Assembly: GCA_023386555.1 (NCBI GenBank) | Contig: JAEWJK010000001.1 | Coordinates: 273,545-337,544, forward strand | Source: Bacteroidota bacterium | Lineage (GTDB): Bacteria > Bacteroidota > Bacteroidia > Chitinophagales > Chitinophagaceae | DNA: 64,000 nucleotides | Direction of reading: 5' to 3' | Shown: one piece after another, positions 8,860 to 17,643 of the stretch | Layout: each line of letters begins with the position of its first letter | Position numbering within the stretch: position 1 is the first letter of the stretch | Made by a program: the position numbers and the translations under genes | Notes under the pieces: model-generated | What the model was told of the DNA's origin: nothing | Database searches by the model: none | Seen by the model: the letters and a program-made list of their open reading frames with translations, nothing else

Positions 8860-10314
8860 TTATTTTTTAGACTTCGATCTTTGTTTGGCAGTAAGCACCT
8901 CATCAAAACCATATACATCGAGGTTTTTTGCGATGATCCGCTTCTGCTCATCTAACAAATATAAAGTAGGCGTTTTATAAACATCGTACAGCTGACGAAA
9001 GTTAGGTTGTCCACTTGCACTTTCTGCATCACGCTGGGCTTTTGTTTGATACACATGTGTCCAATGTTCCAGTTTGTGCTTTCCGATAAATTCATCCCAG
9101 GCTTTCAATGTATTTTCATCAACATTCACGGCATAGATCTTCACACCCATTGCTTTCCATTTTGCCTGGTAAATAGAATCAACTTTAGGAACAGTTTCCT
9201 TGCAATGTCCACAATTAGGATCCCAGAAAATCACAAAAGTGTAAGGTGATTGAATGTTATGCATTGGAGTAGATTTCCCTGCTGCGTTCACCAGGTTCAG
9301 CAATGGTGCAGGTTCTCCAATCTGGTTAGCAATCAAACTCCATCCTCTTTTGAAAATTGTTTCCTTGTCTTTCTCACTCAGTATAGTTGTATCTCCTTTT
9401 AAATAATGATTTTCAAAAAGGTAAACGAAAACCTTATCCTGCCCCATTATCTCAGGATTGATATACTTATTAGTGAACTTAGCCAACAAGAAGCGATACA
9501 TTTCTCTTGCTTCTCTTGAATACAGTAACATGTACTTTACTTCCTTAATAATACTGTCAGCATCCGGAGCAACATAATATTTAAAATATTCTTCCAGTTT
9601 TGGTTCAAAGAAAGGAGTGCGAACCAATCTGTCATCAGCAAAGTCAACATCTTCCCAATAATGTTCCTGTATAAATCTGTATGGATAAGCTGAATCTTTT
9701 GTTCCATCTGCCTTTGTTGGTAATTCTGTTGGAACTTCAGGCATTTTCATGGTATTAAAAAAAGAAGCCAGCATCGATTCAGGATATGTCTTCACGATAT
9801 TTTCCCTGTATTCCTTCAACTCATTGTTAGCTGATGTCATTTGTTGCTGAATAGCTGTTGAATCTTGCTTTGTTGTAGCAAATGAAAGTTGTTGTTTCAG
9901 TCCATTCAACTTCGGACCAACTGATTCGAGAAATTTTGCATACTCCTGGTACAAAGTATTTTCTTTCGATCCTATAATAGTTGGTTTTTCAGGACGACTG
10001 GTATCGGCTACAATACTAAATTCCTGATCTTCTTCCATTAACAGGTCGAACAAACGCATTTTCTTCTCAGTAACTACCAGGTAAATTCCACCGTGCAGTT
10101 TATTTTTTCCTTTAAAAACACCTTCACTTTTTTCATTCAGCTTTACTGAATCTGCAATCTGAAAACGGTCTTTACCATAATAGTTATACAAATAAACCCA
10201 GCTATTCTTTATAGGGGTAAGCTTAATATTAATTGAATATCCTGCAGCAGGTTTGTTCTGTGCATTAGCAAAAATGCTTAAACAAAAGCAAGCCAAAAGT
10301 AAAACTGCCCTCAT
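8860..10314 (-). CDS. exported TlpA-like thioredoxin-fold protein
   Basis: Signal peptide MRAVLLLACFCLSIFANA|Q, an N-terminal beta-rich region of the type that precedes thioredoxin domains in Bacteroidota (INIKLTPIKNSWVYLYNYYG), a helical middle, and a C-terminal thioredoxin domain. The redox motif is FVIFWDPNCGHCKET, so the CXXC is CGHC; the cis-Pro is in YKTPTLYLLD. Predicted periplasmic thiol-disulfide reductase. 484 aa. It is the first gene of a two-gene minus-strand unit with the parvulin protein. Its exact redox partners cannot be read from the sequence. Confidence 0.85.
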   Translation of the reverse strand: MRAVLLLACFCLSIFANAQNKPAAGYSINIKLTPIKNSWVYLYNYYGKDRFQIADSVKLNEKSEGVFKGKNKLHGGIYLVVTEKKMRLFDLLMEEDQEFSIVADTSRPEKPTIIGSKENTLYQEYAKFLESVGPKLNGLKQQLSFATTKQDSTAIQQQMTSANNELKEYRENIVKTYPESMLASFFNTMKMPEVPTELPTKADGTKDSAYPYRFIQEHYWEDVDFADDRLVRTPFFEPKLEEYFKYYVAPDADSIIKEVKYMLLYSREAREMYRFLLAKFTNKYINPEIMGQDKVFVYLFENHYLKGDTTILSEKDKETIFKRGWSLIANQIGEPAPLLNLVNAAGKSTPMHNIQSPYTFVIFWDPNCGHCKETVPKVDSIYQAKWKAMGVKIYAVNVDENTLKAWDEFIGKHKLEHWTHVYQTKAQRDAESASGQPNFRQLYDVYKTPTLYLLDEQKRIIAKNLDVYGFDEVLTAKQRSKSKK

Positions 10315-10587
10315 GCGAAATTTTTATGAAGCGTAAATTTATTTAAAATGAATGGGACGTTTGTTAACCATCTGTCAATTAATAGCATTTAAAGCATTAT
10401 GATGCCAGATTCAAACGTAAAGATGAATAGAATAACCGCTGAAAAATGTTCTAAATGTACAAGTGAGTACCTCAGGAATTTTTATTTTAAACAATGGTAT
10501 CGGTGAATCTCCTTCGTCGATTTGACACAAGGAACGATGCCATGAAATTCTTAGCTAGCTAACAAAAACTACAAATTTCAAATCCGA

Positions 10588-10595
10588 TACATTTG
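10588..10595 (+). promoter_or_regulatory. TAnnTTTG -7 element upstream of rlmD
   Basis: TACATTTG matches the Bacteroidota -7 consensus exactly and ends 4 nt before the GTG start at 10600. Transcription would begin at or within a few bases of the start codon. No clear -33 TTG is present at the usual spacing. Confidence 0.45.
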
Positions 10596-10599
10596 CAAC

Positions 10600-12009
10600 G
10601 TGAAAAAAAGAAAAAAGCCGGAAGTGCTTGAGAATGTATTGGTAGAAGATTATGCCGCCGAAGGAAAATCGCTGGCAAGGGTCGATGGTAAAGTTGTGTT
10701 TATAGAAAACGTTGTGCCGGGTGATGTTGTTGATGTTCAACTCTTCAAAAACAAAAAAGACTGGGCTGAAGGTTTTCCATTAAGGTTCATTAGTTATTCT
10801 AAAGATCGTGTAAATCCGTTTTGTGCTCATTTCGGAGTTTGTGGTGGATGTCAATGGCAAATGCTGCCTTACGAAAAGCAACTGACCTATAAACAAAAAC
10901 AGGTAGAAGAAGCCTTAAGACGAATTGCAAAGGTGCAGATACCAGAAATTTCTCCCATCATCGGTGCTGAACAAACAAGGCAGTATCGTAATAAAATGGA
11001 ATACACCTTTGCCAATAAAAAGTATCTGCCGATAGAAGAATTAAAAGCCGGTGAATCAAACATAAAAGATGTAGCAGGCTTTCATGCAAAAGGTGTGTTT
11101 GATAAAGTGGTTGAAATCCATGTTTGTTATTTGCAGGATGAGCCGACCAATCAAATAAGAAATGCCTTAAGAGATTTTGCGGTTGAAAATAAATTTTCTT
11201 TTTACGATATCAGAACCCATGAAGGCTGGCTCAGGAATATGCAGGTTCGCCTGGCAACAACAGGTGAGTTGATGATAAATGTTGTATTAGGTTACGAGGA
11301 TAAGCCCAAACGAAAATTATTACTTGATTACCTGTTGCAGCAGTTTCCACAGATAACCACATTGCTGTTCACCATCAATACAAAATGGAATGACAGCATG
11401 TATGATCTTAAACCGGAAGTTTATTTTGGTAAAGGATACATTATCGAAAAACTGGAAGATTTTGAATTCAAGATCAGTCCCAAATCATTCTTTCAAACAA
11501 ATAGCCGGCAAGGCGAAAAGCTTTACCAGGTTACAAGAGAATTTGCTGACCTGAAAGGTCATGAAACAGTGTATGATCTTTATTGCGGAACAGGTAGCAT
11601 CGGCATTTTTGTAAGTAAGAATGCAAAAAAGATAATTGGCGTAGAAACAGTTTCAGAAGCAGTAGCTGATGCCAAAGAAAATGCAGCACTGAATAATATC
11701 AATGATGCAGAATTTTTTGCAGGTGATGTAATTGATGTTTGCAACGATGATTTTTTTGAGAAGCATGGAAGGCCAGATGTGATCATTACTGATCCACCAA
11801 GGGCAGGCATGCACGAAAAGCTGGTGAAGAAATTGCTTGATATGGAAGCACCATTAATTGTGTATGTAAGTTGCAATCCTGCAACACAGGCAAGAGATCT
11901 TGCTTTGCTGGATGAAAAATATACGGTTGAAAAAATTCAGCCGGTAGATATGTTTCCACATACGCATCATATAGAAAATGTAGTACAGTTAAAATTGAGG
12001 AAGGCTTAA
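10600..12009 (+). CDS. rlmD: 23S rRNA (uracil-C5)-methyltransferase RlmD/TrmA family
   Basis: SAM-dependent C5-methylation of a uracil in 23S rRNA. Order of domains: N-terminal TRAM-like OB fold (VLVEDYAAEGKSLARVDGKVVFI), a four-Cys Fe-S cluster region (CAHFGVCGGCQWQ), then the methyltransferase with YDLYCGTGSIGIF, the DPPRAGMHEK motif and the catalytic YVSCNPATQARDL motif. 469 aa, normal for the family. The only plausible start is the GTG at 10600 (MKKRKKPEVLENV). First gene of a plus-strand run with two rhomboids and two EEP proteins. Confidence 0.92.
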   Translation: MKKRKKPEVLENVLVEDYAAEGKSLARVDGKVVFIENVVPGDVVDVQLFKNKKDWAEGFPLRFISYSKDRVNPFCAHFGVCGGCQWQMLPYEKQLTYKQKQVEEALRRIAKVQIPEISPIIGAEQTRQYRNKMEYTFANKKYLPIEELKAGESNIKDVAGFHAKGVFDKVVEIHVCYLQDEPTNQIRNALRDFAVENKFSFYDIRTHEGWLRNMQVRLATTGELMINVVLGYEDKPKRKLLLDYLLQQFPQITTLLFTINTKWNDSMYDLKPEVYFGKGYIIEKLEDFEFKISPKSFFQTNSRQGEKLYQVTREFADLKGHETVYDLYCGTGSIGIFVSKNAKKIIGVETVSEAVADAKENAALNNINDAEFFAGDVIDVCNDDFFEKHGRPDVIITDPPRAGMHEKLVKKLLDMEAPLIVYVSCNPATQARDLALLDEKYTVEKIQPVDMFPHTHHIENVVQLKLRKA

Positions 12010-12021
12010 CTTCATTGAACC

Positions 12022-12726
12022 ATGACACAATTCAGGCCCAGCAGATTTGAGATTCTTCCACCGGTAATTAAAAACCTGGTGATTATTAATGGACTGATAT
12101 TTCTTGCACAGATCACCATCAAATCAACCCCTTTTGGTTCTTTGGAAGATCTATTCGCTTTGCATACATGGCAAAGTGATTTGTTTCAACCATGGCAGTT
12201 CATCACACACATGTTTATGCATGGCGATTTTGGACACCTGTTCTTTAACATGTTTGCATTATGGATGTTTGGATCTGTGCTTGAAAATGTATGGGGACAA
12301 AAAAGGTTTCTAACCTTCTATTTCATTTGCGGATTAGGAGCAGCATTGAGTCATATGATTGCTTTGCATTTTGAAAACCAGGCTTACATTGACCTATTTA
12401 ACAGCTTCAGTATTGAGGAAAAAATTGCATCAAGAGATTCTTTGGCTAGCTTATTAAATCAGCCAACAGTTGGTGCTTCAGGTGCAGTGTTTGGTTGTCT
12501 TGCAGCATTTGGTTATTTGTTTCCGAATACATATTTGTATCTCTATTTTCTTTTTCCGGTTAAGGCCAAATGGTTTGTGATAGGTTATATTATCATTGAG
12601 TTGATTTCGACTTTTAGAAATTCCGCAGGTGATAATGTAGCTCACTTAGCACATTTGGGTGGAGCTTTATTTGGATTTTTACTTGTATGGTTCTGGAACA
12701 AAAAAAATAAAAGAAATTTTTATTAA
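12022..12726 (+). CDS. rhomboid-family intramembrane serine protease
   Basis: Inner-membrane protease that cuts transmembrane segments. The catalytic dyad is visible: Ser153 in GASGAVFG and His211 in HLGGALFG. The oxyanion-site His72 and Asn76 are in HLFFNMFALWMFG. Six hydrophobic helices in 234 aa, a typical minimal bacterial rhomboid. It starts 13 bp after rlmD and is followed 6 bp later by a second rhomboid, so the pair looks like a tandem duplication. Confidence 0.92.
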   Translation: MTQFRPSRFEILPPVIKNLVIINGLIFLAQITIKSTPFGSLEDLFALHTWQSDLFQPWQFITHMFMHGDFGHLFFNMFALWMFGSVLENVWGQKRFLTFYFICGLGAALSHMIALHFENQAYIDLFNSFSIEEKIASRDSLASLLNQPTVGASGAVFGCLAAFGYLFPNTYLYLYFLFPVKAKWFVIGYIIIELISTFRNSAGDNVAHLAHLGGALFGFLLVWFWNKKNKRNFY

Positions 12727-12732
12727 TACAGA

Positions 12733-13659
12733 ATGGGCGACAGAGATTACTACAAACAAGATTATATCCAGCGATCAAGCATTTTTAAACCAGGTGCTGA
12801 CAATGCTATTGTTTCCTTGATCATTTTTAATTTGGTTGTTTTTACTACACTTTTTTGTCTGCATCTTATCTATTTAGTTATTTATGACACAGCATCAGCC
12901 ACGGAACCAATCTATGAGGCACAGGTTCATGGTTCAATGAATGTGCCTTCCGATGCTTCTGTTTTTTTATTCAAACCGTGGACAGCCATCAGTTATATGT
13001 TCACTCATTTTGGCTTCTGGCGGTTATTCAGCAACATGCTTTGGCTTTGGGCTTTCGGATATATTTTTCAAAACATTGCAGGTGCAACAAGAGTAATCCC
13101 GACTTATTTATATAGCGGTTTTGTTGGAGCTATTTTCTTTGTGTTATCTTCTTTCGTCTTTGATAATAATCTTGCTCCTGAAATGTCTGGTGCTGCTGCA
13201 GCTATTGTTGGATTAGCCGTTGCCACTACAGCAATGTCACCAGATTACAGAATATTTCCAATGCTGGGTAATGGTATTCCACTTTGGATATTGACAGCTG
13301 TTTTTCTTATTCTTGATATTGGATCCATTAGCTCAAGCTATAATTTATTGATTGCACATCTTGCTGCCGGATTAATGGGTTATGTTTTTGTTTTGCTATT
13401 GAAGCAAGGAAAAGATATTGGTGCATGGATGAACAATTTTGCAAGCTGGTTTTTAGAGATGTTTAATCCGGAAAAAAAATATCAGGCAACTAAAAAACAA
13501 ACGCTTTATTATAAAGCCAAAAAAGAACCTTATGTAAAAAAGCCAAATCTCACACAACAAAAATTGGATGAAATATTGGATAAGATCAATCAAAGGGGTT
13601 ACGATTCATTGAACGATGATGAAAAAGAATTTCTGAAAAAAGCAAGTGATCATTTATAA
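12733..13659 (+). CDS. second, divergent rhomboid-family protein
   Basis: Six predicted membrane helices plus a soluble lysine-rich tail (about 250-308) ending in a short helical domain of the sort seen in Bacteroidota rhomboid paralogues. Ser152 (EMSGAAAA) and His209 (AHLAAGLMG) align with the catalytic dyad. However, the first Gly of GxSG is Glu150, and the His of the HxxxN oxyanion motif is Arg97 (RLFSN). Activity is therefore doubtful or altered. Overlaps the next start by one base (TAATG), implying translational coupling. Confidence 0.85.
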   Translation: MGDRDYYKQDYIQRSSIFKPGADNAIVSLIIFNLVVFTTLFCLHLIYLVIYDTASATEPIYEAQVHGSMNVPSDASVFLFKPWTAISYMFTHFGFWRLFSNMLWLWAFGYIFQNIAGATRVIPTYLYSGFVGAIFFVLSSFVFDNNLAPEMSGAAAAIVGLAVATTAMSPDYRIFPMLGNGIPLWILTAVFLILDIGSISSSYNLLIAHLAAGLMGYVFVLLLKQGKDIGAWMNNFASWFLEMFNPEKKYQATKKQTLYYKAKKEPYVKKPNLTQQKLDEILDKINQRGYDSLNDDEKEFLKKASDHL

Positions 13660-14786
13660 TGATGAGAAAGCTTATTAATGTTTCGGGAATCATCTTTACA
13701 ATACTTGTTACTGTTGCATATGTTTTATCTGCGTTAGCACCTTATATTTCACCGATAGATTTTTCGATCATTACTCTTCTTAGCCTTAGTTATTTACCGA
13801 TATTAATTGTATTCAGTATTGTCATTTGCATCTGGTTCTTCAAAAAGAAAAAGATTGCTTTTTTCCTTGTATTTATTTTATTGTTAGGGTACAAAGCATT
13901 ATTCTCAACAATAGCCTTTCACTTTCTTAAACCAGCATGGCAGCAAGAAAAACAAGCTTCCGTAATAAGAGTATTAAGCTGGAATGTGAACAGGCTTGGC
14001 AGCCCCCATAACTGGGCAGATACTCCAAATAGTATTCGGCATCAGATGCTTGACTTTATCTTTTCAACAAATGCTGATATCATCTGCTTCCAGGATTTTG
14101 TTTTAAGTGAGGGAAAGAAACCTTCGATCTCTTTTGTCAATAATATTTCTACGATTATGACTAAAGGCAACTATCCCTATCATTTCTTCCCTTATTACTT
14201 GGAGGGAGATGCTGAAAACTATTCTGACAAAATTGGAGTAGCCATTTTTTCAAAGTATCCTTTGATTGATACAGGTTCAGTTAAAATATCATCGCTTGAA
14301 AAGTCAGGCTATATAGATGTATTAGTGCACTCAAAAAAACTCCGGATATACGCTGGCCATTTAACTTCTATGAGCCTCTGGCCTAATACAAAAGATGAAG
14401 CAGGTGTCGAATATCTTAAGGGCGACAGCACAAAAATAAAAGCTAAAACCATTGCCGGTAAATTATTGATGTTCGGCAAATTACATGCAAGTGAAGCAAA
14501 GGTTCTGAAAGCACATATGAACAATAGCCCTTATCCGATACTTTTTTGCGGAGATATCAACTCGGTTCCGTCAAGCTATATTTATCGTCACCTCAGTTCA
14601 GGATTGAACGATACCTTTTTTCAAAATGATTTTGGGATTGGAGGAACGTACAACAGGATCTTTCCAAAGATCCGGATTGATGTGTTGTTTCATTCTAACC
14701 AGTTGGAAGTTGTTCAATTTAAGAGGTCTGTGAATGATCTTTCAGACCATTATCCACTTATTGCCGATTTTAAATGGAAAGAATAG
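13659..14786 (+). CDS. membrane-anchored endonuclease/exonuclease/phosphatase (EEP) family protein, copy 1
   Basis: Three N-terminal membrane helices (about 5-85) followed by an EEP-fold domain. Visible active-site elements: LSWNVNRLG (metal-ligand Asn), IICFQDF (Gln-Asp in place of the usual Gln-Glu), FCGDINSVPSS (GDxN), RIDVLFHS and LSDHYPLIADF (terminal Asp-His). Members cleave phosphodiesters in nucleic acid, sphingolipid or inositol phosphate; substrate unknown here. Starts at the ATG overlapping the rhomboid stop (13662 is the alternative). A paralogue follows after 23 bp. Confidence 0.85.
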   Translation: MMRKLINVSGIIFTILVTVAYVLSALAPYISPIDFSIITLLSLSYLPILIVFSIVICIWFFKKKKIAFFLVFILLLGYKALFSTIAFHFLKPAWQQEKQASVIRVLSWNVNRLGSPHNWADTPNSIRHQMLDFIFSTNADIICFQDFVLSEGKKPSISFVNNISTIMTKGNYPYHFFPYYLEGDAENYSDKIGVAIFSKYPLIDTGSVKISSLEKSGYIDVLVHSKKLRIYAGHLTSMSLWPNTKDEAGVEYLKGDSTKIKAKTIAGKLLMFGKLHASEAKVLKAHMNNSPYPILFCGDINSVPSSYIYRHLSSGLNDTFFQNDFGIGGTYNRIFPKIRIDVLFHSNQLEVVQFKRSVNDLSDHYPLIADFKWKE

Positions 14787-14809
14787 CTTACATCAGTTAA
14801 TTTCACAGC

Positions 14810-15925
14810 ATGGCCACAGGATTTTTCAGAAGGTTCACTAAAAGATTTTTTCTCATCTTCAATATTATCTTCTGTGTTGCTTTCTTACTAGCTTGTCTTG
14901 TGCCATTATTAAATCCTGTTGATTGGTGGTTCATGGGCTTTTTAGGAATAGTGCTGCCTTATCTTGCACTGATCCTGGTTTTATGGATCTTATTCTGGTG
15001 GTTCATTAAACCTAAACTTTCCCTCTTATCTATCATTTGCCTGCTCATCGGTTATAAACAAATTGGTGTGCTGATAGCAATGAATGCACCCACATCTTTC
15101 GAAATAAAAAAAGATGAAAATAATATCCGTGTTGCTAATTGGAACATCCGTAGTTTTCTTGGTATCAGCGACAACCGTGAAAAACAAAGGCAATCCCGAA
15201 CAGAAATATCTGATGCTTTAAAAAGAATAAATGCAGATGTACTTTGCCTGCAGGAGTTCAATCATTCCTATACAAAATCGTATATCAATAATCTTTCACT
15301 GTTCACATCTGTTTTCCCGTACTACTATTTTTCAAAAGATTTTAAACGAGATGAAGGCACTTATGCATCAGGATGTATCATCTTTTCTAAATTTCCTATT
15401 ATAGATACCGGAAAAGCAAAATATCCAGGGAAGTTTGCAGAAAGCATTATTTATGCTGATGTTGTAAAGGGAAATGATACGGTAAGAATATTCACTACCC
15501 ACCTGCTTTCCTTCAGATTTAATTCTGCAGATTATGAAGGAATGGACAGAGTGAAAGATGATCCTGAAGCAATTGCTGCGTCAAAAAATATTATCCGTAA
15601 AATGAAACATGCTTTTACCAGAAGAGGTGAGCAGGCAGATATTGCAAAAAAGGAAATCTCGTCCAGCCCATATCCTTCAGTGCTTACAGGTGACTTCAAC
15701 GATATCCCTAATTCTTATACATACTTCACATTGAAAGGTGTTAGAAAAGATGCATTTCTGCAATGTGGATTGGGTATTGGAAGAACATACATCACACTTG
15801 CACCAACTCTGAGGATAGACTACATTTTACCGGACAGGGAATTTGATGTGATTCAGTTTGACATGATCGACGAAGATCTCAGTGATCATCTTTTGTTAGT
15901 TGCTGATCTGAAGCTAAAAAAGTAA
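14810..15925 (+). CDS. membrane-anchored EEP-family protein, copy 2
   Basis: Same layout as the preceding gene: three N-terminal helices, then an EEP domain with VANWNIRSFLG, VLCLQEFNHS (canonical Gln-Glu), TGDFNDIPNS (GDxN), RIDYILPD and LSDHLLLVADLKL. 371 aa. It retains the usual catalytic Glu that copy 1 has as Asp. Tandem duplication with copy 1 is inferred from matching architecture and adjacency. Last gene of the rlmD-rhomboid-rhomboid-EEP-EEP run. Confidence 0.85.
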   Translation: MATGFFRRFTKRFFLIFNIIFCVAFLLACLVPLLNPVDWWFMGFLGIVLPYLALILVLWILFWWFIKPKLSLLSIICLLIGYKQIGVLIAMNAPTSFEIKKDENNIRVANWNIRSFLGISDNREKQRQSRTEISDALKRINADVLCLQEFNHSYTKSYINNLSLFTSVFPYYYFSKDFKRDEGTYASGCIIFSKFPIIDTGKAKYPGKFAESIIYADVVKGNDTVRIFTTHLLSFRFNSADYEGMDRVKDDPEAIAASKNIIRKMKHAFTRRGEQADIAKKEISSSPYPSVLTGDFNDIPNSYTYFTLKGVRKDAFLQCGLGIGRTYITLAPTLRIDYILPDREFDVIQFDMIDEDLSDHLLLVADLKLKK

Positions 15926-15971
15926 TATCTTCGAAACTCATGACACTCCTGCACATATATCGTTTCTGTTG

Positions 15972-15999
15972 TTGCTGTTAATCACAGCCTATACCTTTG
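15972..15999 (+). promoter_or_regulatory. Bacteroidota-type promoter of cysS
   Basis: TTG (15972-15974) and TACCTTTG (15992-15999) separated by 17 bp, an exact -7 match. The predicted transcription start is about 30 nt before the cysS ATG. Confidence 0.6.
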
Positions 16000-16037
16000 T
16001 GCCCTGATTTTCGTTTCACATCAATAATCTTACAGCA

Positions 16038-17540
16038 ATGCCTTTCAAAATATATAATTCGCTTACCCGTAAAAAGGAAGAATTCAAACCGATAACGCCT
16101 GGCCATGTTGGAATGTATGTATGCGGACCAACCGTTAGCGGTGAAAGTCATTTAGGCCATGCAAGACCTTATGTAACATTTGATATTCTGTATAGATACC
16201 TGACTCATCTTGGTTATAAGGTGAGGTATGTAAGAAATATTACCGATGCAGGTCATTTTGAAGAAGAAGGAAGAGAAGCAGAAGATAAGATCAGCAAGAA
16301 AGCAGTAGTTGAAAAACTGGAACCGATGGAGTTAGTACAGAAGTATACTAACCTCTATCATTGGGCAATGAAACAACTCAATAATATTGAGCCAAGCATT
16401 GAACCTACGGCAACAGGACATATCGTTGAACAAATTGTAATGATTGAAAAGATCATCGAAGATGGTTATGCTTATGTTTCTAATGGCTCGGTATATTTTG
16501 ATGTAGAGAAATACAACACTGATTTTTCAGCAAAAGGTCTTCCTTATGGCATGTTGAGTGGAAGAAATCTTGATGATATGTTGGAAACAACAAGAGAGCT
16601 CGAGAACCAGGAAGAAAAAAGAAACAAGGCTGATTTTGCTTTGTGGAAAAACGCTCCACCCGAACATATTATGAGATGGAAAAGTCCATGGGGTGAAGGT
16701 TTTCCTGGCTGGCATATTGAGTGTTCTGCAATGGCAACAAAATATTTAGGAAAAGAATTCGACATACATGGTGGTGGTATGGATCTGCAGTTTCCGCATC
16801 ATGAATGTGAGATTGCACAGAGCACAGTTTGCAATCATACCACACCTGTTCGTTATTGGATGCATAATAATATGATCACCATTAACGGAAGAAAAATGGG
16901 CAAGAGTTATAACAATGTGATCAAGCTTACTGAATTATTTAGTGGTGAGCATCCTTTATTGGCTCAGCCATTTCATCCAATGACGATCCGCTTTTTCATC
17001 CTGCAAACACATTATCGTTCAACCTTAGATTTTAGTAATGATGCATTGCAGGCAAGCGAAAAAGGATTAAAGAGATTATGGGAAGCTTATGAGCAATTAC
17101 AAAAATTTTCTATCTCTGAGAATCAGGTTGCATCTGATAAAGAACTGGATGAAAAAGTAAATAAGCTCCTCAATGAATTTGATGAATTTATTAATGATGA
17201 TCTGAATACTGCCAAAGTTTTAGCGAATATGTTTGAACTGGTGCCTGTGATCAACGGTATTAAAGACAAACACATTACTGCGGATGCATTAAGCACACCC
17301 ACACTACAATTGCTTCAACAAAAGATGAAGTTGTATGTAGAAGATATTTTCGGGTTGAAAATGGAAAGAGCAGGTAGTGATAAACTGGACGGCATTATTC
17401 AACTGCTAATCAATATTCGTAAAGAAGCTAAGTCAAAAAAAGATTTCGTTACCAGCGATAAAATAAGGAATGAACTAGCAGCTTTGGGTGTTCAGTTAAA
17501 GGATGAGAAGGATGGTAATATGAGTTACACGATTGATTAG
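16038..17540 (+). CDS. cysS: cysteinyl-tRNA synthetase
   Basis: Class I aminoacyl-tRNA synthetase charging tRNA-Cys. The HIGH-type motif is HLGH (SGESHLGHARPY), the KMSKS-type loop is KMGKS near residue 290, and the zinc ligands are the Cys of YVCGPT, the Cys of HIECSAMA and the HHEC pair. C-terminal DALR-like helical domain and a short RNA-binding tail (LAALGVQLKDEKDG). 500 aa, full length. Has its own upstream promoter. Confidence 0.97.
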   Translation: MPFKIYNSLTRKKEEFKPITPGHVGMYVCGPTVSGESHLGHARPYVTFDILYRYLTHLGYKVRYVRNITDAGHFEEEGREAEDKISKKAVVEKLEPMELVQKYTNLYHWAMKQLNNIEPSIEPTATGHIVEQIVMIEKIIEDGYAYVSNGSVYFDVEKYNTDFSAKGLPYGMLSGRNLDDMLETTRELENQEEKRNKADFALWKNAPPEHIMRWKSPWGEGFPGWHIECSAMATKYLGKEFDIHGGGMDLQFPHHECEIAQSTVCNHTTPVRYWMHNNMITINGRKMGKSYNNVIKLTELFSGEHPLLAQPFHPMTIRFFILQTHYRSTLDFSNDALQASEKGLKRLWEAYEQLQKFSISENQVASDKELDEKVNKLLNEFDEFINDDLNTAKVLANMFELVPVINGIKDKHITADALSTPTLQLLQQKMKLYVEDIFGLKMERAGSDKLDGIIQLLINIRKEAKSKKDFVTSDKIRNELAALGVQLKDEKDGNMSYTID

Positions 17541-17570
17541 ACGAGCATTTTATAGCTTTACTCGTCTGCT

Positions 17571-17590
17571 GTTGTGTCACTCACTTGTAC
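17571..17590 (-). repeat. dispersed intergenic repeat, copy C
   Basis: On the minus strand GTACAAGTGAGTGACACAAC, identical over 20 nt to copy A at 701-720. It lies right after cysS; upstream GACGAG (17540-17545) and CTCGTC (17561-17566) can pair as a 6-bp stem. Confidence 0.65.
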
Positions 17591-17643
17591 GTTCTGAACT
17601 TTGAGGAACTTTTAGCATCCTGCAACCTAACTTTACTTCATTC

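Noticed and set aside
10457..10476. GTACAAGTGAGTACCTCAG as another copy of the dispersed repeat
   Set aside because: Only the first 11 bases match; the CGACGCAAC core is missing.
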